A stretch of DNA of 64,000 nt from Pseudonocardia sulfidoxydans NBRC 16205. Its GTDB lineage: Bacteria; Actinomycetota; Actinomycetes; Mycobacteriales; Pseudonocardiaceae. Positions 8,964 to 16,990 of the stretch are shown here, piece by piece. The position numbers and the translations under genes are program-made. The notes beneath the pieces are model-generated. The model was not told the origin of the DNA and searched no databases. It worked only from the letters and a program-made list of their open reading frames with translations. Position 1 is the stretch's first letter. The number at the start of each line of letters is the position of its first letter. The stretch covers positions 124,001 to 188,000 of the forward strand of contig NZ_BJVJ01000001.1 of NCBI RefSeq assembly GCF_007989085.1, written 5' to 3'.

Positions 8964-9470
8964 TCAGGCGGGAGACCCGGCCGGCTCCTCCTGGAAGACC
9001 TCGCGCAGCTTCGCCTCCTGCTCCGCGGACAGGTTCGTCGACACCAGGTGGGCGCCGGTGCCGCGGAACTCGCCGAGCACCTTGTCGGGCACCACGTTGC
9101 CGGTCATGACGAACAGCGCCGACGTGCCCTCGGTGATCTCGCCACGCACCTTCTTGATGAACCCGTCGTCGATGCCGACGTCGGCCATCGACCCGCTCAG
9201 CGCGCCCATCGCGGCGCCGATCGCCATGCCCAGCAACGGGATGAAGAACAACAGCCCGAACAGCAGCCCCCAGAAGCTGCCGCCCAGCGCCCCCGCACCG
9301 GTGAGGTTGCGCAGCTGCTCGGTCTTCGGCTTCTTCCGACCCTCGGGCCAGGTCACCACGGCCGCGTCCACGATCTGGACGAGCTCCTCCTTCTGCAACC
9401 GCTCCAGCACGTGCAGCGCGTCGCGGGCACCACCCGCCGTCTCGAACTTCCACACCGTCAGCGTCGCCAT
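8964..9470 (-). CDS. DUF1269 domain membrane protein
   Basis: 168 residues from ATG 9470, with GGAG 6 nt upstream. The N-terminal half has the DUF1269 layout: a short ferredoxin-like stretch with EELVQIVDAAVV, then RNLTGAGALGGSFWGLL and a Gly-rich hydrophobic hairpin (GLLFFIPLLGMAIGAAMGAL). The C-terminal part ends in an acidic segment. Members are small membrane-associated proteins induced under stress, with no known biochemical role. It is divergent from the potassium channel gene at 9620, with 149 nt between the starts. Confidence 0.88.
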   Translation of the reverse strand: MATLTVWKFETAGGARDALHVLERLQKEELVQIVDAAVVTWPEGRKKPKTEQLRNLTGAGALGGSFWGLLFGLLFFIPLLGMAIGAAMGALSGSMADVGIDDGFIKKVRGEITEGTSALFVMTGNVVPDKVLGEFRGTGAHLVSTNLSAEQEAKLREVFQEEPAGSPA

Positions 9471-9619
9471 CTCGGCTCCTGTCGTCGTCGGTAGGAGGAA
9501 CGGTGCGGTCTGTCGGCGACGGTGGCATCACCCGTTCCGGACGACTGACGCTCGCCCGGCGAGGGTGAGCACAACCGGCCGGACCCCCGCCACCCTGCGG
9601 AACGCGGACAGGAGGGGCG

Positions 9620-10153
9620 ATGGACGACGCGGACACACGGGTGGTGACCCGGCGGATGCTCGTCACGGCCGGGATCCGTGCCGTCCTCACCACGGCGCTG
9701 CTGGTCGTCGTCTACTACCGCGCACCCCTGGACGGCCGGCTCGACCGCGACGTGGTGATCTGGCTCGGCATCGGCCTCGTCGCCCTCGTCGCCGCGCTCG
9801 CCTGGCAGGTACGCATGATCATGACCTCGGACACGCCGCGGCTGCGGGCGGCGCAGACGGTGGCGACGGGCGTGCCGATCCTGCTGCTGCTGTACGCGGC
9901 GACGTACGCGGTGCTGTCGCAGGTCGCCCCCGCGAGCTTCAGCCAGCCACTGGACCGCACCGGCGCGCTGTACTACACGATGACCGTCTTCACGACGGTC
10001 GGCTTCGGCGACATCGCGCCCGCCACCGGCCTCACCCGCATCCTCACCATGAGCCAGATGGTCGTCGGCCTGCTGGCCGTCGGCGTCGTCGCGAAGCTGC
10101 TGCTGGAGGCGGTCCAGGTCGCCGTGCGCCGGCGCACCGGACCCGGCCCGTGA
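9620..10153 (+). CDS. Two-pore-helix type potassium channel protein
   Basis: 177 residues from ATG 9620, with AGGAGGGG about 4 nt upstream. Four hydrophobic segments are visible. The last two flank a pore loop with the K+ selectivity filter TVGFGD (about residues 126-131), preceded by ALYYTMTVFTT. No RCK or cyclic-nucleotide domain follows; the protein ends in a short basic tail. It is probably a minimal tetrameric K+ channel (Ion_trans_2 family) acting in osmotic or membrane-potential control. Its neighbours are stress and membrane proteins. Confidence 0.9.
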   Translation: MDDADTRVVTRRMLVTAGIRAVLTTALLVVVYYRAPLDGRLDRDVVIWLGIGLVALVAALAWQVRMIMTSDTPRLRAAQTVATGVPILLLLYAATYAVLSQVAPASFSQPLDRTGALYYTMTVFTTVGFGDIAPATGLTRILTMSQMVVGLLAVGVVAKLLLEAVQVAVRRRTGPGP

Positions 10154-10249
10154 CGGTGGGCGACGCCCCAGCAGGCGGTCCTCGATCCGCTCCAACGTCA
10201 TCGCGACGATCATCACCAGCACCGGCACCACGAACGCAGCCAGCACCAT
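10154..10249 (-). other. Possible start of a small membrane ORF
   Basis: ATG at 10249 has an excellent GGAGGGG site 5 nt upstream and begins a convincing hydrophobic N-terminus (MVLAAFVVPVLVMIVAM) followed by a charged stretch. The frame has no stop until 9458 and then runs antisense through the potassium channel gene, where its composition looks like non-coding shadow. Either a small single-helix protein is hidden by a frameshift or the frame is fortuitous. Only the first 32 codons look real. Confidence 0.3.
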
Positions 10250-10386
10250 CGGCCCCTCCGTCCACCACGGTTCCCCGGCCGCGGGGGCGTCCCCCGCGGC
10301 CGCCGACGGTGGCCCGGGCCCCGCCGCCGCGCCTCACCCCGAGCGGGTGGTGCGGCGCCGACCGCCCGGAGTGCGGTGGCGATCTG

Positions 10387-10479
10387 TCAGTCGCCGCGGC
10401 GGCGCATCAGCCGCCGCGCGACCCGGCGACCGGAGCGCCGCCCGCTGCGGCGGGCGATCCTGCGATGACGTCCCAGCAT
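10387..10479 (-). CDS. Tiny arginine-rich protein (30 aa, 14 Arg)
   Basis: ATG at 10479 is preceded by GGGGAGGAG 7 nt upstream and opens a 30-codon frame ending in TGA at 10387. It reads MLGRHRRIARRSGRRSGRRV and continues with further Arg pairs. 14 of 30 residues are Arg and there are no acidic residues except the final Asp. It begins 21 nt after the stop of the DUF6325 gene, so it can be read from the same transcript. It could be a nucleic-acid-binding micro-protein or a cationic peptide. Because the frame is short, expression is not proven, but the ribosome site is better than most in the window. Confidence 0.5.
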   Translation of the reverse strand: MLGRHRRIARRSGRRSGRRVARRLMRRRGD

Positions 10480-10500
10480 CGGTGTTCTCCTCCCCGGCCG

Positions 10501-11028
10501 TCAGATCGCGTCCTGGGACCGGGCGGCGAGCGCCTCGGCCTCCTGCGCGGCGACCAGCCCGACCTCGACCAGGTCGAGCGGGCTCACGAACTCCGACGCG
10601 AGCCGCACTCCCCCGGCGTCGGCGAGCGCCTCGCGCAGCGGGATCGCCCAGCGGTGCTCGAGCAGCACCAGCGCGGCGGCCGATCCCTCCGGGATCTCCG
10701 CGACCGCGTCCCAGGACAGGTCGTCGACGGAGTCGTCCTCCTCGGTCATCACCTCGATCCCGATCTCGGCGCCCTCCTCGGCGGTGAGGCCGGCGCCGAT
10801 CCCGACCAGCGCGCCCACGACGGCCCCGAACTCGATGCGCTCGGCCTCGTCGAGCTGGCTCTCCTTGAGCACCGACACCTCTCCGCCGACGTCCTTGTGC
10901 ACGGCCAGGAAATCAATCACCCGGATCATGTCGTCGTCGCGGAGCCGTTCCAGCTCGGCGCGGATGCGCCCCTGGAAGTTCGGGTGGTCGAAGCCGAGCA
11001 CGAGCAGTTGCACCGGACCGATCGTCAT
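10501..11028 (-). CDS. DUF6325-type (DUF1269-like) small stress protein
   Basis: 175 residues from ATG 11028, with a GGAG-type site 6-9 nt upstream. Features are GPVQLLVLGFDHPNFQGRI at the start, IRVIDFLAVHKD, a Gly-rich segment GAVVGALVGIGAG and an acidic middle (EEDDSVDDLSWD), ending in an Ala/Glu-rich helix. This matches the actinobacterial DUF6325 family, a relative of DUF1269. It likely forms a unit with the Arg-rich ORF downstream. Function unknown; these genes usually lie in stress islands like this one. Confidence 0.8.
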   Translation of the reverse strand: MTIGPVQLLVLGFDHPNFQGRIRAELERLRDDDMIRVIDFLAVHKDVGGEVSVLKESQLDEAERIEFGAVVGALVGIGAGLTAEEGAEIGIEVMTEEDDSVDDLSWDAVAEIPEGSAAALVLLEHRWAIPLREALADAGGVRLASEFVSPLDLVEVGLVAAQEAEALAARSQDAI

Positions 11029-11183
11029 CGTCGTCTCCTTCGTCCTACGGCCGCCGGATGACGGGACCGCCGGGGGAGCGTGCGTCGCATCCGGATCGGC
11101 CACCTCGCCCTCACGAGGTGATGCCGGGCGTCCCGGGGCGGCGAAGTGTCGTCGGCACCCCTCGTCCGGGAGGAGCAGCCACG

Positions 11184-12635
11184 ATGCCCGTCGTCGACAG
11201 CCCTGACAGCAGCAGCGCTGCTGCGGCCCTGACCATCGACGAACGCGCCGAGCTGGAGCGGTTGCGCACCGAGCTCGCCACGTTGAGGTCCACCCCGCCG
11301 CCCCCGGCGCCGCCGCGGGCACCGACCCGGTGGGCGTCGGTCGCCTCGGCGGTCCTGCTCGTCCTCGGCCTGCTGCTGGTCCCCGTCTCCGTGCTGTCGG
11401 TGTGGGCGCACAACCAGCTGTCCGACACCGAGCGGTTCGTGGCCACCACCAGCCCGATCCTGGCCGACCCCGCCGTCCGGTCCACGTTGGCCGACCGGGT
11501 CACCGCGGAGATCTTCGCCCAGGTCGACGTGCAGGGGCTCGCGAACGAGGCCGTCGACGCCCTGGCCGCCCAGGGTGTGCCGGCGGGTGTCGTCGACCGC
11601 CTCCACGGGCTGACCGGGCCGCTGGCCGACGGCACCCGCACCTTCGTCGGCGACAAGGTCGACGAGCTCGTCGCGAGCCCCGCGTTCGTCGCCGCCGGGG
11701 AACGGGCCCTCGCCGTGACCCACCAGCAGATCGCGGCCGCGCTCGCCGGGAACCCGTCCGCGCTCACCGTTGCGGGCGGCGAGACCGTCCTCGACCTGTA
11801 TCCGTTCATCGAGGCGGCGAAGCAGCAGCTCGTGGCCTCGGGGTTCTCCCTCGCCGCCCGGCTGCCGGAGATCCATCCGACGGTCGCGTTGTTCCCGGCG
11901 AGCACGCTCGTCCGCGCCCAGTCGCTCTACACCGTGCTCGACGTCGCGGCGACCTGGCTGCCGTGGGTGACGCTCGTGCTGCTCATCGCCGGGGTCATGC
12001 TGGCGAAGCGGCGCCGCCGCGCCACCCTCGTCGTCGGGCTCGCGGTGATGGCGACGATGCTCGTGCTGGCCGCGGCCCTGCTCGCGGTGCGTGGGATCGT
12101 GGTCGGGGCCGCCGCCCCGCAGTCGGCCGCCGCGGCGGCGTCGACGTTCGACATCGTGGTGCGCTTCGTGCGGGCGGCCCTGCGGACGCTGTTCGTGGTC
12201 GGTCTCGTCGTGGCGCTCGCGGCGTGGGTCACCAGACCGTCGGCGACGGCCGTGCGGCTGCGCGGCACCGTCGGAGGCGGCATCGCACGGATGCGCCGGG
12301 GCGGGTTCGCCCGCACGGTCGGCTCCGGGCCGGTCGGGCCGTGGGTCCACGACCACCGCGTCGCGCTGCGGACCGCCCTGGTCGTCCTCGCCGCCCTCGT
12401 CGTCGTGCTGTGGGACCGGCCGTCGGGCTGGACGGTCCTCGGTGTCGTGCTCGTGCTGCTGGTACTGCTCGGCGTCGTCGAGCTCCTCGACCAGCCCTCC
12501 CCCGCCACCACCGGCTCCGGGGACGGCAGGTCCGGGGACGGCGAGTCCGGGAACGACGGCGATCCGCCACGGGTCCTCGCGGCGACCGTCGCCGCCGACG
12601 CCACCCCGCCCGGTCCCGAAGAAGGGCCGAGCTGA
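11184..12635 (+). CDS. Large integral membrane protein with extracytoplasmic domain
   Basis: 483 residues from ATG 11184 (GGGAGGAG 8 nt upstream). A short N-terminal helix rich in E, R and L (ERAELERLRTELATL) precedes a first membrane segment near residues 53-73 (ASAVLLVLGLLLVPVSVLSV). Next comes an extracytoplasmic domain of about 180 residues beginning AHNQLSDTERFVATTSPILADPAVR, then four more membrane helices and an acidic, disordered C-terminus. This is a recognisable actinobacterial membrane protein family without an assigned function. The stop overlaps the ATG of the HD-domain gene (TGATG). Confidence 0.8.
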   Translation: MPVVDSPDSSSAAAALTIDERAELERLRTELATLRSTPPPPAPPRAPTRWASVASAVLLVLGLLLVPVSVLSVWAHNQLSDTERFVATTSPILADPAVRSTLADRVTAEIFAQVDVQGLANEAVDALAAQGVPAGVVDRLHGLTGPLADGTRTFVGDKVDELVASPAFVAAGERALAVTHQQIAAALAGNPSALTVAGGETVLDLYPFIEAAKQQLVASGFSLAARLPEIHPTVALFPASTLVRAQSLYTVLDVAATWLPWVTLVLLIAGVMLAKRRRRATLVVGLAVMATMLVLAAALLAVRGIVVGAAAPQSAAAAASTFDIVVRFVRAALRTLFVVGLVVALAAWVTRPSATAVRLRGTVGGGIARMRRGGFARTVGSGPVGPWVHDHRVALRTALVVLAALVVVLWDRPSGWTVLGVVLVLLVLLGVVELLDQPSPATTGSGDGRSGDGESGNDGDPPRVLAATVAADATPPGPEEGPS

Positions 12636-13213
12636 TGAACGCGGACGGGTCAGCGGCGGCGGCCGCCGCGCGGGCCGCCCTGGCGGGTCCGCTGCCCCGA
12701 CGCTGGGCGCACGCCCGCGGCGTCGCCCGGCGGGCGCGCACGCTCGCCGTGGGCCTGCCGCCCGCCGACGCGGCCACGCTCGTCGCGGCCGCCTGGCTCC
12801 ACGACGTCGGGTACGCCCCGACCGTGGCCCGGACCGGCTTCCACCCACTCGACGGCGCCCGGTACGCCCACGACCTGGGCTTCCCCGACCGCGTCGCGCA
12901 CCTGGTGGCCTACCACTCGGCCGCCGCGGTCAAGGCCGACCTGCTGGGCCTCACCGACCAGATGGCCGAGTTCTGCGATGAACAGACCCTCGTCCGTGAC
13001 CTGCTCTGGTACGCCGACATGAGCACCGACCCGAGCGGCAGGCCGGTGTCGTTCGACGCCCGCATGGCCGAGGTGCGCCGCCGGCGCGCGGACGACCCCG
13101 TCGCCGTCGCGGCCCTCGACCTCGGCATGCCCGCCCGCCGCGCGGCCTGGGAGCGCGCCGAGGCGTGGCTGCGGTCCGGTGCGGGACAGCGCCCACGGGC
13201 GTCACGCGTCTGA
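12635..13213 (+). CDS. HD-domain phosphohydrolase-like protein
   Basis: 192 residues, with ATG 12635 overlapping the previous stop by 1 nt. Metal-ligand positions of an HD domain are visible: His26 in RRWAHARGVARRA, the HD pair at residues 56-57 (AAWLHDVGYAPT), YHSA further on, and a late Asp in LLWYADMSTDPSG. Length fits a single-domain HD protein. Such proteins hydrolyse nucleotides or phosphate esters; the substrate cannot be read from sequence. Confidence 0.87.
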   Translation: MNADGSAAAAAARAALAGPLPRRWAHARGVARRARTLAVGLPPADAATLVAAAWLHDVGYAPTVARTGFHPLDGARYAHDLGFPDRVAHLVAYHSAAAVKADLLGLTDQMAEFCDEQTLVRDLLWYADMSTDPSGRPVSFDARMAEVRRRRADDPVAVAALDLGMPARRAAWERAEAWLRSGAGQRPRASRV

Positions 13214-13225
13214 TAGCCACCGACG

Positions 13226-13633
13226 ATGCCGGCGAGGACGACGTGCAGCGTCACGCGAGTGACGCTGCTGTGCGGGGGCTGCGGCCGCACGCTCGGACAC
13301 CTGGTGGGCGACGCGACCGGGCGGCTGCACACGGTCGAGGGCGCCGACACCCGCGGCGGTGTCCGCTACCTACGGCCTGCCCCGACCGTGCCGTGCGGCG
13401 GCCGGCCCCGCGGGCCGGCCGCGCCCGACGCACCCCGGTTCTACTGCGCCGACCGTTGCGGGATGCGCTACGCCCTCCCCCGTGCCGAGCTCGCGGCGTT
13501 GTTCGCCCAGGCCGTGACCGTCGCGGTCGGCGACCCGGCAGCGGACCTGCCGGGCGCCGGGGACGAGCGCTGGGTCCGGCTCGCGGCCCGGCGCAGGGGT
13601 CACACCGGTGGTCACACCGCCGGACGACGATAG
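13226..13633 (+). CDS. Hypothetical zinc-ribbon-like protein (135 aa)
   Basis: Starts at ATG 13226, 12 nt after the HD gene stop and without a clear ribosome site; GTG 13259 is an alternative. Cys pairs LLCGGCGRTLG near the N terminus and FYCADRCGMRY in the middle are spaced as in a zinc ribbon. The C-terminal part is Ala/Arg rich. The last 22 nt overlap the convergent DUF7144 gene. No specific family is recognised. Confidence 0.65.
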   Translation: MPARTTCSVTRVTLLCGGCGRTLGHLVGDATGRLHTVEGADTRGGVRYLRPAPTVPCGGRPRGPAAPDAPRFYCADRCGMRYALPRAELAALFAQAVTVAVGDPAADLPGAGDERWVRLAARRRGHTGGHTAGRR

Positions 13634-14031
13634 GACGCGAGCCCCCAGACGATCAGGACGTCGACCACGATCACGATCACCGACCACACCGGGTAGTAGG
13701 GCAGGAACATGAACTGCACGACCGTGCTCAGCGCGGCCGCGGCGATACCGGCGACGCGCGCCCACGTCAGGCCCCGCAGCGCCCCGAAACCGGCGGCGAT
13801 CGACAGGATCGCCATCGCGAACAGCACCCAGCCCCACACGGTCAGGTCGAAGGCGAACAGGTACCCGGGCGTGCCCTCGTAGATCCTGTCGTGCGCCAGC
13901 GCCATGACACCGGTGAAGACCTGGAAGATCCCGGTGATCACCAGCATCCCGCCCGAGAACAGGATCGGGCCCTCGGCCCACTGCGTCGTCCGCCGGCCGG
14001 CCGCACGTTCCGCACTCGCCGTCATCCCCAT
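13612..14031 (-). CDS. DUF7144-type four-helix membrane protein (paralogue 2)
   Basis: About 139 residues if it starts at ATG 14031 (MGMTASAER). ATG 14025 and 14067 are in frame as well, none with a good Shine-Dalgarno, so the start is uncertain. It shares HDRIYEGTPGYLFAFDLT, the WGWVLF motif, LRGLTWARVAGI and MFLPYYPVWSVIVIVVDV with the paralogues at 1546 and 16191. Four membrane helices, function unknown. It overlaps the convergent gene at 13226-13633 by 22 nt. Confidence 0.82.
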   Translation of the reverse strand: MGMTASAERAAGRRTTQWAEGPILFSGGMLVITGIFQVFTGVMALAHDRIYEGTPGYLFAFDLTVWGWVLFAMAILSIAAGFGALRGLTWARVAGIAAAALSTVVQFMFLPYYPVWSVIVIVVDVLIVWGLASYRRPAV

Positions 14032-14112
14032 GCAGCGCAACGTAAGCCGGTGCCCCGGGGCCGTCATCGCCCGAACCGGGTGGTCACGCTCCCCCGGGGC
14101 CGCGCCCGGTGC

Positions 14113-15708
14113 TCAGCCCAACGTGGTCTCCGCCGCGCCCGACGGCTCGGGATCGGGGAGACGCCGCATGCGCAGTGAGTTCACGAACCCCAGCGCGGCG
14201 GCGAGCAACGGCACCACCAGCCCGATCTGCAGGGCGAACGGGCGTGACTCGGTGTTGATCCGGACGACCTCCTGCTGGATCGCCTCCGGTTGGCCGGCGA
14301 GCAGCTCGGTGAGCTTGGTGTTGCTCATCAGCTCGGCGTCGGTCTCCAGGACCTGCGCGACCTGCTGCTTCTCGGCAGGCGGCAGGACCGTGCTGGCCTG
14401 GGCCTGCGCGGTGAACGTCCCCGACAGCACCGCCAGCATGATCGCGCCCGCGAACGCGAGGCCGAAGGAGAGCCCGAACGACCCGGCCGCGGAGTTCACC
14501 CCGGCCGCCTCGCTGACACGTTCCTCCGCGACCGGGGAGAGCGTGTAGTTGTTCAGCTGCGACACGAGCAGGCCGAGCCCGGCACCGGCGACGACGAGCG
14601 GGGCCACGAGCACCCAGCCGCTGTCCGCGCGGGGCACGAGCGGCAGCAGGACCGCGATCCCGACGACGACGAGGCCGAAGCCCGCGGCCACGAGGGTGGC
14701 GGGCCGGCGGCGGCCGCTGCGCCGCCCGGCGAGCAGCGCGATCGCGAACATGCTCAGCGACAGCGGGGCGATCGTCAGACCGGCCCCCATGGCGTCGTAC
14801 TCCAGGACCATCTGCAGGAAGATCGGCAGCACGATCATGGTGCCGCCCAACGCGACCTGTTGCAGCATCTGCTGCGAGACCCCGACCCGGAAGTGCGCGG
14901 ACGAGAACAGCCCGGGGTCGAGCAGCGCGGGTTCGGCGCGGCGGGCGCGGCGCCGCAGCCACAACATCAGGCCCAGCATCCCGGCGACGCCGATCGCGAG
15001 GACGAGCCCGACCCGCTCGCCGCCCTCCTGCCACACCAGGATGCCGAGCACGAGCCCGCCCATGCCGACGACCGACAGTGCCGCGCCGACGACGTCGACA
15101 CCGCGGGGGCCGGTGTAGGGCACGTCGCGCACCAGCTTCGCGCCCACCAGCACCACGATGATGATGACGACCTCGAGCGCGAACCCGACGCGCCACGACA
15201 GGTACGTCGTGATGAACCCGCCGAGCAGCGGGCCCACCGCGGCCGCGATCGCCGCCGCGGCCCCGACGAGGGCGTACACCTTGCGGCGGGCCGCCCCCTC
15301 GAAGTTGCCGTGGATGAGCGACTGCATGGCGGGCAGCAGCAGTGACGCCCCGAGCCCACCGACCACGGCCCAGAACACGACGACCGCGGTCAGGCTCTGC
15401 GCGAGCGTCATCGCGGTCGCGCCGACGGCGTAGCCGAGCAGCCCGACCAGGTAGGCGCGTTTGCGCCCGATCAGGTCGCCGACCTTGCCGCCGATCAGGA
15501 TGAACGCCGCCGACACCAGCGCCTCGAGCGCGATCGCCGACTGCACACCGCTGACGGTGGTGCCGAGGTCGCGGACCACCGCGGAGATCGACACGTTCAT
15601 CAGCGAGGTGTCGACCACCAGGACGAACATGGCCATCGCGAGCAGCAGCCCCAGCAGCCGCTCGCGTCGGCCCGGCTCCTGCGCGGCGGCGTCCCCGTCG
15701 GTACCCAC
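14113..15708 (-). CDS. MFS drug/proton antiporter, DHA2 (14-helix) family
   Basis: 531 residues from GTG 15708, with GGGAGGACGAGG just upstream. Family marks are the first helix with VVDTSLMNVSI, motif A (GGKVGDLIGRKRAYLVG), motif C-like AVGPLLGGFITTYLSWR, and the long C-terminal loop before the last helix typical of EmrB/QacA-like exporters. It probably exports hydrophobic compounds with proton antiport. No regulator is adjacent. The gene to the right (15735) is in the same direction, with a 26-nt gap. Confidence 0.9.
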   Translation of the reverse strand: MGTDGDAAAQEPGRRERLLGLLLAMAMFVLVVDTSLMNVSISAVVRDLGTTVSGVQSAIALEALVSAAFILIGGKVGDLIGRKRAYLVGLLGYAVGATAMTLAQSLTAVVVFWAVVGGLGASLLLPAMQSLIHGNFEGAARRKVYALVGAAAAIAAAVGPLLGGFITTYLSWRVGFALEVVIIIVVLVGAKLVRDVPYTGPRGVDVVGAALSVVGMGGLVLGILVWQEGGERVGLVLAIGVAGMLGLMLWLRRRARRAEPALLDPGLFSSAHFRVGVSQQMLQQVALGGTMIVLPIFLQMVLEYDAMGAGLTIAPLSLSMFAIALLAGRRSGRRRPATLVAAGFGLVVVGIAVLLPLVPRADSGWVLVAPLVVAGAGLGLLVSQLNNYTLSPVAEERVSEAAGVNSAAGSFGLSFGLAFAGAIMLAVLSGTFTAQAQASTVLPPAEKQQVAQVLETDAELMSNTKLTELLAGQPEAIQQEVVRINTESRPFALQIGLVVPLLAAALGFVNSLRMRRLPDPEPSGAAETTLG

Positions 15709-15734
15709 CCTCGTCCTCCCCTGTCGCGGTGCGC

Positions 15735-16175
15735 TCAGCGCGCGTGCTCGCCGAAGGAGCGCCCGAGTGCGGTCGCCTTGAGCGACTCGAACTCGTCCTC
15801 GGTGATGACGCCCTGGTCGAGCAGCTGCTTCGCCTCGGCGATCTGGCCGGTCGCGGTGCCGGTGCTGCCGTTGGAGCCGGCGATGCGGCGGACGTCGCGC
15901 TCGTAGGCCGTGCGTGCGGCGGTCACGTCGTCGCGGTGGCGTTCACCCATGTGCCGGCCCTGCGCGGCCAGGTAGATCAGCGACCCGATGATGGGCAGCA
16001 CGAGGACGAGGATCGCCCAGAGCGACTTGAACCAGCCGCTGATGTCGGTGCGCCGGAACACGTCGGTGAGGATCTGGAACATCAGCCAGAACCACACGAT
16101 GCAGCCGAAGAGGACGAGTACGGTCCAGAACACGTCCAGCAGCGGGTACTCGGACTGTGCGAGCAGTATTGACAT
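15735..16175 (-). CDS. PLDc_N / SHOCT domain membrane protein
   Basis: 146 residues from ATG 16175, with AGGGAGAG upstream. Two membrane segments (residues about 13-35 and 50-70) with W-K-LWAILVLVLPIIGSLIYL match the phospholipase-D N-terminal type module. A basic linker leads to a C-terminal SHOCT motif, IAEAKQLLDQGVITEDEFES. Proteins of this build are small membrane adaptors; the SHOCT motif is thought to mediate oligomerisation. It lies 15 nt downstream of the third DUF7144 gene, so it is probably co-expressed with it. Confidence 0.88.
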   Translation of the reverse strand: MSILLAQSEYPLLDVFWTVLVLFGCIVWFWLMFQILTDVFRRTDISGWFKSLWAILVLVLPIIGSLIYLAAQGRHMGERHRDDVTAARTAYERDVRRIAGSNGSTGTATGQIAEAKQLLDQGVITEDEFESLKATALGRSFGEHAR

Positions 16176-16190
16176 CCGCTTCTCTCCCTC

Positions 16191-16625
16191 TCAGTCGGGC
16201 TCGCCGGGGTACACGGCGAGCGCCCAGATCACGAGCACGTCGAGCGCGATGATCACCAGCGACCAGACCGGGTAGAACGGCAGGAACGCGAAGTGCGCGA
16301 TCAGGTTGAGCCCGGCCACCCCGACGCCGACGACGCGCGCCCAGTCCCGGCCCCACACGACCCCCGCACCCGCGGCGCCCAGCAGCACGGCGAGGCCCAG
16401 GTGGACCCAGCCCCACACGGTGACGTCGAGACCGACGACGTACTGCGGGGTCACGACGTAGATCTCGTCGCGCAGGATCGCGGCGACGCCGACGAGCACC
16501 CCCAGCACGCCGGCGAGCATCATCAGGATCGCGGCGAACACGGCCGCCGACGTCGCCCATCCGCTGTCGGGTGCCGCGGCCGGGTGGGCGGGACCGGTCC
16601 GGTGCGACGTGGTCTGGCTGCTCAT
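16191..16625 (-). CDS. DUF7144-type four-helix membrane protein (paralogue 3)
   Basis: 144 residues from ATG 16625. A 25-residue polar tail is followed by four membrane segments with AAILRDEIYVVTPQY, VWGWVHLGLAVLL, GRDWARVVGVGVAGLN and FLPFYPVWSLVIIALDV. Closest layout is to paralogue 1. It stands first in a unit with the SHOCT and MFS genes downstream. Function unknown. Confidence 0.84.
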   Translation of the reverse strand: MSSQTTSHRTGPAHPAAAPDSGWATSAAVFAAILMMLAGVLGVLVGVAAILRDEIYVVTPQYVVGLDVTVWGWVHLGLAVLLGAAGAGVVWGRDWARVVGVGVAGLNLIAHFAFLPFYPVWSLVIIALDVLVIWALAVYPGEPD

Positions 16626-16750
16626 CACGACCCCTCTCGGCTCTGTCCGATGACCGGCTCGCCGGACGTGCCGGTGTCGGGGTGACCATCGACCGCCGCC
16701 GGGGTCCGCGTCCCATCCGGGACGGGTGAATCCGGGCCGGACCGGCGTCG

Positions 16751-16990
16751 TCAGCGCCCGTGCACCGCCTGGTCGACGACGATCGCGAGCCGGGCCAGCA
16801 CCTCCTGCCCCTCCCCCCGCGTGACGACACCACGGTCGACCGCCGCCTCGATCTCGGCCTGCAGCCTGCAGAGCAGTGCGCCGGCGCGGTCGCCGACCAG
16901 GCCGGGGGCCGGCCGCGGCGGGTGCGGGCGGGCGACCCGGACGACGGGCCGCAGGAACACGGGGCCGGGCTCGCCGGCGGGCTGTGCCAT
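16751..16990 (-). CDS. Small SHOCT-like hypothetical protein (79 aa)
   Basis: ATG 16990 has a strong GGAGGAGG site 5 nt upstream. The Pro-rich first 30 residues are followed by a helical region (LLCRLQAEIEAAVDRGVVTRGE) whose RGV-T--E pattern resembles a SHOCT motif. There is no membrane segment. It stands alone, with a 125-nt gap to the DUF7144 gene downstream. Confidence 0.65.
   Translation of the reverse strand: MAQPAGEPGPVFLRPVVRVARPHPPRPAPGLVGDRAGALLCRLQAEIEAAVDRGVVTRGEGQEVLARLAIVVDQAVHGR

Noticed and set aside
8443..11061. Long plus-strand frame across the sulP end, DUF1269, K-channel and DUF6325 genes
   Set aside because: It crosses four genes and a terminator, and has the low-complexity composition of an out-of-frame shadow.
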